The notes below the pieces were generated by a model. That model searched no databases, was not told the DNA's origin, and saw nothing but the letters and a program-made list of their open reading frames with translations. DNA of 64,000 nucleotides from Rubrivivax sp. (GTDB lineage: Bacteria > Pseudomonadota > Gammaproteobacteria > Burkholderiales > Burkholderiaceae_C), in contig JALHPF010000025.1 in the NCBI GenBank assembly GCA_022842595.1, positions 1 through 64,000 on the forward strand, written 5' to 3'. This document shows, piece by piece, positions 8,230 to 18,850 of this stretch. Position 1 is the stretch's first letter. Each line of letters opens with the position of its first letter. Both the position numbers and the translations under genes were made by a program.

Positions 8230-10916
8230 CGCTTGTCTCCGGGATTCGTCTCTTTTTGCTGCCAGGGTAGGCTGAATTCGAAGCACGCGCCTTGCGTTGT
8301 GTCAGAACGCAGCACGATGCGGCCGCCAAAGTGCTCGACGATCTGGCGGCTGATCGGCAGGCCCAGGCCGGTTCCGGCCGGTCGTTGGCCTGGGTCACCA
8401 CCTTGCTGGAAGCGCTCGAAGATGCGGGCACGCTGCTCGGGCGGCACACCCGGGCCGTTGTCCTGCACCTGAACGGTGGCCGTGTCGGCATCGGCCCGCA
8501 GGCGCAGCGTGATGAGCCCGCCCGGCCGGGGCACGAACTTGGCCGCATTGCCCAGCAGGTTCAGCAGCACCTGCATCAGGCGGTCGGCGTCGGCACGCAG
8601 CGGTGGCAGCTGCTCGGGCAGTTCCAGCCGCAGCTGCGTGCCCTGCTCGTGCAGCGCCGCGGCCATGGCCTGCGCCGCCTGTTCACACAGGGCGCGCAGG
8701 TCGCAGTCGCTGTTGTGCCACTCGGCGTGGCCGCTCTCGATCTTCGCCAGGTCCAGCACCTGGTTGACCAGGCGCGACAGGCGCTCGGTCTCGGCCACGA
8801 CGATGCCCAGGAACTGCTGGCGCTGGGCCAGGTCCATCTGCGGGTCGTCGGCCATCAGTTCGGCCAGGGCGCGGATGCTGGTCAGCGGCGTGCGCAGCTC
8901 GTGCGTGACGCTGCTCATGAAGTCGTCCTTCAGGCGGTCCAGGCTCTGCAGGCTCTCGTTGGCGGCGCGCAGCTGGCGCGATTCGTCGAGGATGCGCGCC
9001 ACTTCCTCGAGCGCCAGCGGCTCTTCTTCCACCACCGAGGCCACCATCGCGCGCGCCGACGCACTGCCGATGGCGCCGGCCAGTTGCGTCTCGACGAACT
9101 GCACCAGCTGCGCATCGGCCGGGATGTCGGCCACCTGGGCGACGCCGGCACGCCGCGCGTAGTCGGCGAACAGCTGCTGCGCACGCGCAGCGCCCAGGAA
9201 ACGCGCGGCCAGAGGCAGCAGGTCGGCCACGGCGGCACGGCCGCGCCACAGGGCCGGGTCGGCCTCGCCGGCGGCGCTGCCGACGTCGACGAACAACGCC
9301 GCCTGGCTGGCTTCACGCCCCGATGGTGCACGCCACAGCGAAACGCCCACGTAGGCGCCGACGTTGGCCAGCAGGCTCCAGAACAGCGAATGCGTCAGGC
9401 CGTCCAGCCCCTGCAGCCCGAACAGGGCCTCGGGCCGCAGCAAGCTCAGGCCGAACAGCCCGTCCTGCATGAAACCTGCCGGGAACCAGCCCGACCGCGC
9501 CAGCGATGGCAGCATGAGGGTGTAGACCCACAACGCAAAACCTGCCCCCAGCCCGGCCAGCGCGCCGTGCTGGGTGCCGCCCTTCCAGTACATCCCGCCC
9601 AGGGCCGCCGGTGCAAACTGCGCCACGGCGGCGAAGCTGATCAGGCCGATGCTGACCAGGGCATAGGCTTCGCCGGCCAGGTGGAAGTACAGATAGCCGA
9701 GCAGCAGGATCACCAGGATCGCGGCGCGCCGGATGGTCAACAGCAGCCGCGTCAGGTCGCTGCCCGCGCCGACGCCGGCACGGCGACGGAGCAGCAGGGG
9801 CATCACGAGGTCGTTGCAGACCATCGTGGACACGGCGATCGCCTCGACGATGACCATGCCGGTGGCCGCCGACAGCCCGCCGATGAACACGGCCAGGGCC
9901 AGCCAGTGCGCGCCTTCGGCCAGCGGCAGCGAAAGCACGAAGGCGTCGGCATTCGCCGCGGACCCTGCACCAGCGCCGAAATACAGCAGGCCGCCGAAGG
10001 CGATCGGCAATACGAACAGGTTGATGAGCCAGAGATAGGCCGGGAACACCCAGGCCGCGCGCTTCAGGTGCCTTTCGTCGACGTTCTCGACCACCATCAC
10101 CTGGAACTGCCTTGGCAGGAAGACCACCGACAGCATCGAAAGCAGCGTCAGCGCGAGCCACTGCGCATAGGCGAATGGCTGGCCCTGGTTCAGCGTCAGC
10201 AGGCGCTGCAGTTCTGGCACCGCGGCCACGCGGTCGAACAGGTCCATCGGGCCGGCATAGATGCCCCAGGTGACGAACACGCCCACGGCCAGGAAGGCCA
10301 GCAGCTTGACGATGCTCTCGAAGGCGATGGCCGCAACCATGCCTTCGTGGCGTTCGGTACTGTCGTGGTGGCGGGTGCCGAACATCATCGTGAAGGCGGC
10401 CAGCAGCAGTGCGGCGTAGAAGGTGCCGTCCTGCCACCAGCTGACCTGCGCCGCGATCGGCTGGCCGGGCGCGGTGGTCATCAGCGCATAGCCGGTGGCG
10501 ATGGCCTTCAGCTGCAACGCGATGTAGGGCACGATGCCCACCACGGTGATGAGCGTCACGCCGCCGGCCAGCAGCGGGCTCTTGCCGTAACGGCTGGCCA
10601 CGAAGTCGGCGATCGACGTGATGCGGTAGCGCCGCGCGATGCGGATCATCTTGCGCAGCACCGTCCAGGCCAGCACCATGGCCAGCGTCGGCCCCAGGTA
10701 GATGGGCAGGAACCACACGCCCGAAGCCGCAGCGCGGCCGACGCTGCCGAAATAGGTCCAGGCGGTGCAGTACACCGCCATCGACAGCGCATAGGCCCAG
10801 GCATTGGCGACGATGCTGCGGCCCTGTGCGGCGCGCCGGTCGCCCCAGGCCGCCACTGCGAACAGAAGCGCCAGATAGGCCAGTGAAGCACCGATGACGA
10901 GCGAGGGGCTCAGCAT
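8226..10916 (-). CDS. Hybrid sodium:solute symporter / STAC / sensor histidine kinase (CbrA/CrbS-like)
   Basis: An 896-aa membrane protein. Residues 1 to about 510 form a sodium:solute symporter-family core with about 13 helices. A STAC-type linker (about 560-640) follows. The kinase module has a HisKA H-box with His672 (THELRTPLTS), the N-box LLNLLGNAAKF, DNGPGVP and GTGLGLPIS. Relatives include CbrA and CrbS/MxtR, which respond to amino acids or to acetate-type carbon supply. It lacks the PAS domain often seen in the family. It heads a coupled operon with the receiver protein and the exonuclease fusion. The ligand is not readable, but the nearby acetate symporter makes a C2 carboxylate plausible. 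Confidence 0.9.
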   Translation of the reverse strand: MLSPSLVIGASLAYLALLFAVAAWGDRRAAQGRSIVANAWAYALSMAVYCTAWTYFGSVGRAAASGVWFLPIYLGPTLAMVLAWTVLRKMIRIARRYRITSIADFVASRYGKSPLLAGGVTLITVVGIVPYIALQLKAIATGYALMTTAPGQPIAAQVSWWQDGTFYAALLLAAFTMMFGTRHHDSTERHEGMVAAIAFESIVKLLAFLAVGVFVTWGIYAGPMDLFDRVAAVPELQRLLTLNQGQPFAYAQWLALTLLSMLSVVFLPRQFQVMVVENVDERHLKRAAWVFPAYLWLINLFVLPIAFGGLLYFGAGAGSAANADAFVLSLPLAEGAHWLALAVFIGGLSAATGMVIVEAIAVSTMVCNDLVMPLLLRRRAGVGAGSDLTRLLLTIRRAAILVILLLGYLYFHLAGEAYALVSIGLISFAAVAQFAPAALGGMYWKGGTQHGALAGLGAGFALWVYTLMLPSLARSGWFPAGFMQDGLFGLSLLRPEALFGLQGLDGLTHSLFWSLLANVGAYVGVSLWRAPSGREASQAALFVDVGSAAGEADPALWRGRAAVADLLPLAARFLGAARAQQLFADYARRAGVAQVADIPADAQLVQFVETQLAGAIGSASARAMVASVVEEEPLALEEVARILDESRQLRAANESLQSLDRLKDDFMSSVTHELRTPLTSIRALAELMADDPQMDLAQRQQFLGIVVAETERLSRLVNQVLDLAKIESGHAEWHNSDCDLRALCEQAAQAMAAALHEQGTQLRLELPEQLPPLRADADRLMQVLLNLLGNAAKFVPRPGGLITLRLRADADTATVQVQDNGPGVPPEQRARIFERFQQGGDPGQRPAGTGLGLPISRQIVEHFGGRIVLRSDTTQGACFEFSLPWQQKETNPGDKR

Positions 10917-10929
10917 CGCGCAGCGGCCA

Positions 10930-11127
10930 TCAGTCGGCCGAGCGTTCGCTCAGCCAGGCCAGCAGGCCGATGACCAGCGCCCACAACACGAAAAGCGCCA
11001 GCGGGAACAGCGGCAGCCCGGCCACCCGCAGCGGGCTGTCCCACAGCGCCAGCAGCGGGAAGTTGAACATCAGCAAGCCGGCGGCGAACAGCGCAATGCC
11101 GCGTTGGCGGCCCAGGCGGCTCTTCAT
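10930..11127 (-). CDS. Small two-helix membrane protein preceding the SSS-kinase
   Basis: 65 aa with two hydrophobic segments (about 10-29 and 36-58) separated by a short polar turn, and charged termini (MKSRLGRQR; LSERSAD). It ends 13 nt before the histidine kinase start on the same strand, so it is probably co-translated. Small membrane ORFs occupy this position upstream of cbrA in pseudomonads and upstream of acetate symporters (DUF485). An accessory or stability role for the transporter domain is therefore an inference. The ATG at 11127 is the first start that gives a compact two-helix protein. Confidence 0.65.
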   Translation of the reverse strand: MKSRLGRQRGIALFAAGLLMFNFPLLALWDSPLRVAGLPLFPLALFVLWALVIGLLAWLSERSAD

Positions 11128-11378
11128 GCCCGCCTCATCGTGCTGCGCCTTGGGCCAGCGGCTCGTGCGCGTGCGCAAGACTGTTGATGTGCCGCAAAGA
11201 CATGGCGCTGAGGTCGAGGATTTCTTGCACGAGCCTGAACCATCGTTTGTCAAAATCCCAGTATGCCGCCGTGCCTGGGATTCTCGATCAGCAAGCCCGC
11301 CAAAGATTTGGCTGGTACGAGGCGACACACATCGTCGGCCTGCTGGCGGATCCTGCCCACAGAACGAATGGAACGCTG

Positions 11379-12134
11379 ATGAAGCTGGCGCTGCTATCGG
11401 ACATTCATGCCAATCTGCAGGCCCTGGGCGCCTGCCTGGAGCATGCGCAGCAACAAGGGGCCGCCCGGTACGCCGTGCTCGGCGACATGGTCGGCTATGG
11501 CGGTGAGCCTGCTGCCGTGATGGACCGCGTCATGCAAATGGCGCAGGCCGGCGCCGTGGTGCTCATGGGCAATCACGATGCCATGGCGCTCAATCCGCCT
11601 GTGAAAGTCGAGCATCTGGGTGAGGCCACTGCCTCCTGGACCCATGCTCAGCTGACCGAGGAGCACCGGCAATTCCTGGCGGCACTGCCGCTGACCGCGC
11701 GCCTGCAGTCGTGTCTTCTGGTGCATGCCAGCGCCCATTCACCTGGGGATTGGCAATACGTCGACGACGAGCGCAGTGCAAGCGTCAGCCTGGCCGCCGC
11801 AACATCTGATCCCGACGTGCGCTACGTCTTCGGTGGCCACGTGCACCATCAGGCTCTGTTCTACAAGGGCGGCGGTGGCGGCGGCCTGATGGCTTTCTCA
11901 CCCACGGCTGGCGTGCCCATCCCCGTGCCTGCACACCGGCGCTGGATCGCCACGGTCGGTTCCGTCGGGCAGCCGCGCGATGGCCAGGCCAGTGCCATGT
12001 ACGCCCTGTTTGACCTGGCCCACAGCCGCCTGACGTTCCATCGCGTGCCGTACGACCACATGGCGGCTGCGGCAGCAGTGCGGCGGGCTGGTCTGCCAGA
12101 ACAGTTCGCCAAACGCCTGGAAGAAGGTCGATGA
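11379..12134 (+). CDS. Calcineurin-like metallophosphatase
   Basis: 251 aa with the full metallophosphoesterase motif set: SDIHANL (Asp8, His10), GDMVGYG (Asp36), GNHDA (residues 64-68), a lone His near 115 and GGHVHH near residue 153. These supply a dinuclear metal centre. The GDxVGYG form resembles YfcE/ApaH-like small phosphoesterases. Start 11379 is chosen because it places SDIH at the usual N-terminal position. Its last 4 nt overlap the start of the Ser/Thr kinase-USP gene (ATGA). The pair therefore looks like a coupled kinase and phosphatase, although protein phosphatase activity is not shown by sequence. Confidence 0.85.
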   Translation: MKLALLSDIHANLQALGACLEHAQQQGAARYAVLGDMVGYGGEPAAVMDRVMQMAQAGAVVLMGNHDAMALNPPVKVEHLGEATASWTHAQLTEEHRQFLAALPLTARLQSCLLVHASAHSPGDWQYVDDERSASVSLAAATSDPDVRYVFGGHVHHQALFYKGGGGGGLMAFSPTAGVPIPVPAHRRWIATVGSVGQPRDGQASAMYALFDLAHSRLTFHRVPYDHMAAAAAVRRAGLPEQFAKRLEEGR

Positions 12135-13567
12135 AGCCGCTGGAACCCGGGAGCGTCCTGGATGGGTTCGTCGTCGAGAAGTGCATCCACTCGGGGGGCA
12201 TGGCCCACATCTACCGCGTGCACTACGCCAACGGCGCGATCGACCCCGGCTTTCCGATGGCGATGAAAGTCCCGCGCATGACGGCAGACGACGGCGCCGA
12301 GAACATCGTCAGCTTCGAGGTGGAGCAGCAGTTGCTGCAGGTGCTCACCGGCCCGCACGTTCCGCGCATGGTGGCCGCCGGCGATCTTCACAACATGCCC
12401 TACCTGGTGATGGAGTACGTCGAAGGCAAGACGCTGGAACACTGGCTGTCCGGGTCGGGCGCCAGCCAGGCCCCCCTGGCGCACGAGACCATCGCCAGCC
12501 TGGGCGCGGCCACGGCGCACGCCGTGCACAGCCTGCACCAGCAGGACACCTGCCATCTGGACCTGAAGCCGGCCAACGTGATCATCAAGCCCGACGGTAC
12601 GGCCGTGTTGCTGGACTTCGGACTGTCCTGCCACGCCCACTATCCCGACCTTCTGGCCGAGGAGCTGCGCCAGGCGGTTGGCTCGCCCGTCTGGATCGCG
12701 CCCGAACAGGTGGTGGGTGTGCGTGGCGATCCTCGCAGCGACATCTTCGCCATGGGCGTCATCCTGTACGAACTGGCCACCGGCGAGGTCCCATTCGGGT
12801 CACCCACGTCGGTCAAGGGTATGCGCCTTCGGCTGTGGATGGACGCCAAGCCCCCGCGCGCCCTGCGTCCGGACATGCCGGAGTGGCTGCAGGAGGTGAT
12901 CCTGCGTTGCCTGGCACACGAAGCGGCCCATCGGTATCCGTCGGCGGCGCATCTGGCCTTCGACCTGACCCACCCGGATCAGGTGAAGATCACGGCGCGA
13001 GGCAGGCGTATCGGCGGAACGGGCTTCTGGGAGCATCTCAAGCGCTGGCTCAAGGCCGCGGGCAAGCATTACCAGCCGAGCCCGATTCCCAGCCGCCACA
13101 TCGAAGACGTGCCCATCCTGATGGTGGCCGTGCCACACGGCGACGCGACCGACGAGACACTGTACTCGCTGCGCCAGGCGGTCGCGCGTTCGCTGGGCAT
13201 TCGCCCCGGCGCGCGGCTGGCCTGCGTGACGGTGATTTCGCCCGGGGACACCAGCTACACCGAGAGCAGCAAGAGCGAAGCCCTGGTTCACCGGCGCCAC
13301 CTCACGATGCTGATGCAATGGGCCAAAGGACTGGACCTGGACGACCATCAGACGTCGTACCACGTGCTGGAGTCCAGCGACGTGGCCCAGGCCCTGGTGC
13401 GCTACGCCCAGGGGAACCATGTCAGCATGATCGTCATGGGTGCCGCGACCCACGGCCTGCAGATGCAGCGTTTCGTGGCCACCATCCCCATCAAGGTGGC
13501 CATGGAGGCGCCTTGCACCGTCATCCTGGTCAAGCAGCAGTTGCCATTCGACCAGCTCGCGCGCTGA
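12131..13567 (+). CDS. Ser/Thr protein kinase fused to a universal stress protein (UspA) domain
   Basis: 478 aa, soluble. Residues about 10-290 form a Hanks-type kinase: glycine-rich HSGGMAH, ATP-binding Lys46 (AMKVP), catalytic loop HLDLKPAN with Asp144 and Lys146, and DFG at 162-164. The Arg of the usual HRD is Leu, so it is a non-RD kinase and may not need activation-loop phosphorylation. Residues about 325-475 are a UspA-like domain with MGAATHG followed by VAMEAPCTVILVK. The terminal Gly-Ser of the ATP-binding signature seems absent. No transmembrane segment or PASTA repeats are present. Translation is coupled to the upstream phosphatase. Confidence 0.88.
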   Translation: MKPLEPGSVLDGFVVEKCIHSGGMAHIYRVHYANGAIDPGFPMAMKVPRMTADDGAENIVSFEVEQQLLQVLTGPHVPRMVAAGDLHNMPYLVMEYVEGKTLEHWLSGSGASQAPLAHETIASLGAATAHAVHSLHQQDTCHLDLKPANVIIKPDGTAVLLDFGLSCHAHYPDLLAEELRQAVGSPVWIAPEQVVGVRGDPRSDIFAMGVILYELATGEVPFGSPTSVKGMRLRLWMDAKPPRALRPDMPEWLQEVILRCLAHEAAHRYPSAAHLAFDLTHPDQVKITARGRRIGGTGFWEHLKRWLKAAGKHYQPSPIPSRHIEDVPILMVAVPHGDATDETLYSLRQAVARSLGIRPGARLACVTVISPGDTSYTESSKSEALVHRRHLTMLMQWAKGLDLDDHQTSYHVLESSDVAQALVRYAQGNHVSMIVMGAATHGLQMQRFVATIPIKVAMEAPCTVILVKQQLPFDQLAR

Positions 13568-13614
13568 TGCAAGCCATGGGTGGCAGGCCGTTGCGGCCCT
13601 GACTCAACAGTTGC

Positions 13615-13887
13615 TCAGCGGCGCATGCGCTTGAGCAACTGCTCGGCTGCCAACACGACTGCCAAGATGATGACGTTGGAGACCAGCCCTGCCCCGATGG
13701 CATGGGCCAGGCTGGCTGTGCCGCTGGGCATCGTGGTGGGCAGGATCACGGCGACAAACACCACGCCCAGGGCCAAGGGCAAGACGCGCCCCGTCACGGC
13801 CGATGTCCTGCGCATCGTGAAGACGAGCGCGACGATCAAACCGATGCGAAAGATGTCGGTCAACTGAGAAAGCACGAGCTCGGTCAA
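13615..13887 (-). CDS. Small hydrophobic membrane protein, unknown function
   Basis: 90 aa with about three hydrophobic segments (roughly 8-25, 35-55 and 63-82) and a basic C-terminus (LLKRMRR). The only usable start is TTG at 13887, because a stop codon lies four codons further upstream. An AGGA sequence sits about 9 nt before it. It is convergent with the kinase-USP gene and lies 197 bp downstream of the MFS gene on the same strand. Codon choice is GC-rich in third positions as in its neighbours, which supports coding. No family recognised. Confidence 0.5.
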   Translation of the reverse strand: MTELVLSQLTDIFRIGLIVALVFTMRRTSAVTGRVLPLALGVVFVAVILPTTMPSGTASLAHAIGAGLVSNVIILAVVLAAEQLLKRMRR

Positions 13888-14084
13888 TGTCGCATCGTCC
13901 TAATGTGAATGCCGCGATGTCCAGCGGGATCGCAGGCGTAACGGCACTGCCGCAGTCCCAGGCCATTGCCCCGCCCGAACCCGCACAAGGCAAACCGGCC
14001 ATCGGCTGCGCGCAGCGATGGCCGGAATCAAGGTTATCGCAAGCCCGCGCGCATCATCGACGCAGGCTCGGGCGTTCGCCAGGC

Positions 14085-15884
<1,800 letters not shown>

Positions 15885-15903
15885 AAGTGAGCTCCGAGAA
15901 GAT

Positions 15904-15926
15904 CGGGTTGAGTTCATCTCAACCCG
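15904..15926. promoter_or_regulatory. Perfect inverted repeat upstream of MFS gene
   Basis: CGGGTTGAG, 5-nt centre TTCAT, CTCAACCCG: two perfect 9-bp arms starting 20 bp upstream of the MFS start codon. No run of T follows on either strand. An operator, or an mRNA leader hairpin close to the ribosome-binding site, is therefore more likely than a terminator. Confidence 0.55.
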
Positions 15927-15967
15927 CTTGCGGAGCGACTATCTGCAGAGTCACTGACCTTCCGCTG

Positions 15968-16003
15968 ACATACCCCCTCTTTGCGAAAAAAGCGAGGGTA
16001 TGT
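15968..16003 (-). terminator. Hairpin downstream of actP
   Basis: On the minus strand ACATACCCTC pairs with GAGGGGGTATGT, leaving a 2-nt bulge and a loop containing TTTTTT. It starts 13 nt after the acetate symporter stop codon and precedes the MFS gene on the same strand. There is no clean U-tract after the stem, so it could be a weak terminator, an mRNA 3'-end stabiliser, or part of the MFS leader. Confidence 0.4.
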
Positions 16004-16015
16004 GCTGATCAGACT

Positions 16016-17731
16016 CTAGTGCCCGCTGGCACCCGCGGCACCGATGCCGGTTTCCGAGCGCACCTGCTGGGCCATGAAGCCGGCGCGGTCGGTCGCGCCG
16101 CGCGCGCTGCGGTCGAGCACGCTGAACAGCCAGATGCCGACGAAGCCGATCGTCATGCTGAACAGCGCCGGGCTGGTGTACGGGAAGAGCGCACTGCCCT
16201 TGGGGTTGCCCAGCGTGGCTTCCCACACCGCCGGCGAGACCACCGTCAACACCACCGAGCTGATCAGCCCCAGGAAGCCGCCGATCACGGCACCGCGCGT
16301 GGTGCAGCCCTTCCACAGCACGCTCATCAACAGCACCGGGAAATTGGCGCTGGCGGCGATCGCGAAGGCCAGGCTCACCATGAAGGCGATGTTCTGCTTT
16401 TCGAACGCGATGCCCAGCACCACGGCCACCACGCCCAGACAGATGGTGGTGATCTTGGAGACCCGCAGTTCGCTGGCGCTGTCGGCCTTGCCCTTCTTCA
16501 GCACCGTGGCGTAGATGTCGTGCGACACCGCGCTGGCACCCGACAGCGTCAGGCCGGCCACCACCGCCAGGATGGTGGCGAAGGCCACGGCACTGATGAA
16601 GCCCAGGAAGACGTTGCCGCCCACGGCATTGGCCAGGTGGATGGCCGCCATGTTGTTGCCGCCGAGCAGCCCGCCCTTGGCGTCGAGGAAGCCCGGGTTG
16701 GTCAACACGAAGGTAATGGCACCGAAGCCGATGATGAAGGTGAGGATGTAGAAGTAGCCGATCCAGGTGGTGGCCCACAGGACGCTCTTGCGTGCTTCCT
16801 TCGCGTTAGGCACGGTGAAGAAGCGCATCAGGATGTGCGGCAGCCCGGCGGTGCCGAACATCAGGGCCATGCCGAAGCTGATGGCGCTGATCGGGTCCTT
16901 CACGAATCCGCCCGGCCCCATGATGCTGTTGCCGAGCACCGCCGCCTCTTCCGCCGTCTTGCCACCGCCCAGGGCGATGTCGGTCTTGATCTTCACGGCG
17001 CCGGCGAACATGGCCTCGGGGCTGAAGCCGAAGTGCCACAGCACCGCGCCGGCCATGAAGGTGGCGCCGAACAGCAGCATGATGGCCTTGATGATCTGCA
17101 CCCAGGTGGTGGCCGTCATGCCGCCGAAGAGCACGTAGACCATCATCAGCGCGCCGACGATGACCACCGCCATCCAGTATTCCAGCCCGAACAGCAGCTT
17201 GATGAGCTGGCCCGCGCCGACCATCTGCGCAATCAGATAGAACGCGACCACCACGAGCGTGCCGCTGGCCGCGAACACGCGCACCGGCGTCTGGTCGAAG
17301 CGGAAGGCGGCGACGTCGGCAAAGGTGAACTTGCCCAGGTTGCGCAGGCGCTCGGCGAGCAGGAAGGTGACGATGGGCCAGCCCACCAGGAAGCCGATGG
17401 AATAGATCAGCCCGTCGAAGCCGCTGGCCATCACTGCGGCGCTGATGCCCAGGAACGAAGCCGCGCTCATGTAGTCGCCGGCGATCGCCAGGCCGTTCTG
17501 GAAGCCGGTGATGCCGCCACCGGCGGTATAGAAGTCGGCCGTGCTCTTGGTCTTGGCCGCCGCCCACTTGGTGATGAACAGCGTGAAGACGACGAAGGCG
17601 CCGAACATGCCGATGGCCGTCCAGTTGGTGGCCTGCTTGGTGGCCTGGCCCAGGTCGGCGCCTGCGGCCAGCGCTGCACCGGTGCCGACCAGCGCCGTCA
17701 GGGCGACGAGGAAGAAGGTGGAGCGCTTCAT
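16016..17731 (-). CDS. actP: Cation:acetate symporter (ActP-type sodium:solute symporter)
   Basis: 571 aa. An N-terminal hydrophobic segment ending ALAAGA resembles the cleavable signal peptide typical of ActP. About 13 membrane helices with sodium:solute symporter features follow ([14 protein letters not shown], a [10 protein letters not shown] stretch, and [17 protein letters not shown]). ActP imports acetate and other short carboxylates such as glycolate or pyruvate with a cation. ATG 17731 overlaps the stop of the DUF485 gene by one base (TGATG), indicating translational coupling. A GTG one codon earlier is less likely. Regulatory repeats upstream of the DUF485 gene would control both. 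Confidence 0.9.
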   Translation of the reverse strand: MKRSTFFLVALTALVGTGAALAAGADLGQATKQATNWTAIGMFGAFVVFTLFITKWAAAKTKSTADFYTAGGGITGFQNGLAIAGDYMSAASFLGISAAVMASGFDGLIYSIGFLVGWPIVTFLLAERLRNLGKFTFADVAAFRFDQTPVRVFAASGTLVVVAFYLIAQMVGAGQLIKLLFGLEYWMAVVIVGALMMVYVLFGGMTATTWVQIIKAIMLLFGATFMAGAVLWHFGFSPEAMFAGAVKIKTDIALGGGKTAEEAAVLGNSIMGPGGFVKDPISAISFGMALMFGTAGLPHILMRFFTVPNAKEARKSVLWATTWIGYFYILTFIIGFGAITFVLTNPGFLDAKGGLLGGNNMAAIHLANAVGGNVFLGFISAVAFATILAVVAGLTLSGASAVSHDIYATVLKKGKADSASELRVSKITTICLGVVAVVLGIAFEKQNIAFMVSLAFAIAASANFPVLLMSVLWKGCTTRGAVIGGFLGLISSVVLTVVSPAVWEATLGNPKGSALFPYTSPALFSMTIGFVGIWLFSVLDRSARGATDRAGFMAQQVRSETGIGAAGASGH

Positions 17732-18036
17732 CACAGCACCGCCTTGTTGATTTCGCCCTGCAGGCGGTCGAACTCGTTGTTCGCCCGGTTCACGTAGAGG
17801 CCGGTGATGAGGATGGTGAAGACGATGACGCCCAGGCCCAGCGGCATGCCCAGGGTCATGACGCCTTCACCCAGGCGCGTGGCGAGCAGCGGCTTGTTGA
17901 AGGCCACCAGCAGGATGAAGCCGTAGTACACGACCAGCATCGCCAGCGTCAGCCACAGGCCGAAGCTGGTGCGCTTGCGCTTGAGCTCCTGGTACTTGGG
18001 GTGGGCGGCGATGCGCTGCGCCAGATCGTTTTGCAT
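17731..18036 (-). CDS. DUF485 (YjcH-like) inner-membrane protein
   Basis: 101 aa with two membrane helices (about 26-47 and 60-84) and the conserved N-terminal segment [15 protein letters not shown] typical of DUF485. The family is almost always co-transcribed with actP and is presumed to be an accessory subunit or stabiliser; a catalytic role is not expected. An AGGAG ribosome-binding site lies 8 nt before the ATG at 18036. It is the first gene of the actP unit. Confidence 0.9.
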   Translation of the reverse strand: MQNDLAQRIAAHPKYQELKRKRTSFGLWLTLAMLVVYYGFILLVAFNKPLLATRLGEGVMTLGMPLGLGVIVFTILITGLYVNRANNEFDRLQGEINKAVL

Positions 18037-18108
18037 GGGGTGTCTCCTGCACGGGTGTCGAACGCCACCGACCGGCAGCGAACACCCCCACTGTGCGCGG
18101 GGCTACTG

Positions 18109-18164
18109 AGCCAGCGCTGACGCGAAACAAACGCTGGCTGACGCCACGCTGATGCGAAGCTGAC
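18109..18164 (-). promoter_or_regulatory. Phased direct repeats and inverted repeat upstream of the DUF485-actP unit
   Basis: Four related octamers occur at 18116 (GCTGACGC), 18137 (GCTGACGC), 18148 (GCTGATGC) and 18159 (GCTGACAA). The spacings are 21, 11 and 11 bp, close to whole helical turns. They overlap an inverted repeat AGCCAGCG (18109-18116) / CGCTGGCT (18132-18139). They lie about 75-130 bp upstream of the DUF485 start codon. This layout fits cooperative binding of an activator on one face of DNA, which is an inference. Confidence 0.45.
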
Positions 18165-18181
18165 AACTCGCGGGTTAACCC

Positions 18182-18850
18182 TTAAGCTTTTGTGTCGTTT
18201 TGCACGTGGCGGCGCATTGCAGGCCGCTCTGCCGCCGCGGCGGCCCAGGCGGGCCCGTCGAACCAGGCGTCGCCCGACAGCGCCGCGCGCAGCATCGGCA
18301 GCGCGTCCAGGCCCCAGAAGAGCCGGTTGTCGCAGACCCAGGCAGGCACCCCAAAAACGCCCAGGCTCAGCGCTTCGTCGGTGGCATCGCGCAGCGCCTG
18401 CTTGACCACGTCCGACTGCGGGTCGCAGGGCGGCGCCAGCGAAGACACCAGTAAGGCCAGGCGGCCGGGGTCGTTGGCATCGGCACCTTCGGCGGCCCAG
18501 ACATGTTCGAACAGCGCCTGCACCACGCGCCGGTTCGGCCCGGCGGCCCCGGCCGGCGTGCAGGCCACGGCCAGGCGCTGCAGGGCCAGCGGGTTGAAGG
18601 GGTGCTGGGCGGGCAGTTGCATCGGCAGGCCTTGCAGGTGAGCCAGCCACTGCACGTGGCGATAGGTCCAATCGCGCTTGGGTGGAATTTCCGCCGGGCC
18701 CTTCTGGCCCCAGTGCTGGAGCACGCCGCCCAGCAGCAACGGGCGGTAGTCGACGACGACGCTCAGCCCTTCCAGCGCCTGCGGCATGGCGTCGAAGGCC
18801 AGCCAGGCGTAGGGCGAGATGCAGTCGAACCAGAAGCTGATGCGCTTCAT
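18182..18850 (-). CDS. 2-hydroxychromene-2-carboxylate isomerase-like (DsbA/GST-kappa fold) protein
   Basis: 222 aa beginning MKRISFWFDCISPYAW, the FWFD-SPY signature of HCCA isomerases, and ending with the GVFGVPAWV cis-Pro segment and a WGLDALP tail. The family uses glutathione for a cis-trans isomerisation in naphthalene degradation, but many members in other clusters have unknown substrates. No naphthalene genes are present. Start 18850 gives a 4-nt overlap (ATGA) with the DUF1289 gene. A related gene lies at 26469-27086, so the leucine block is bracketed by two such genes. Confidence 0.85.
   Translation of the reverse strand: MKRISFWFDCISPYAWLAFDAMPQALEGLSVVVDYRPLLLGGVLQHWGQKGPAEIPPKRDWTYRHVQWLAHLQGLPMQLPAQHPFNPLALQRLAVACTPAGAAGPNRRVVQALFEHVWAAEGADANDPGRLALLVSSLAPPCDPQSDVVKQALRDATDEALSLGVFGVPAWVCDNRLFWGLDALPMLRAALSGDAWFDGPAWAAAAAERPAMRRHVQNDTKA

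Noticed and set aside
11299-11312. GCCAAA-GA-TTTGGC palindrome before the metallophosphatase
   Set aside because: Only 6-bp arms and no companion promoter elements; could be chance. Not called as a regulatory site.
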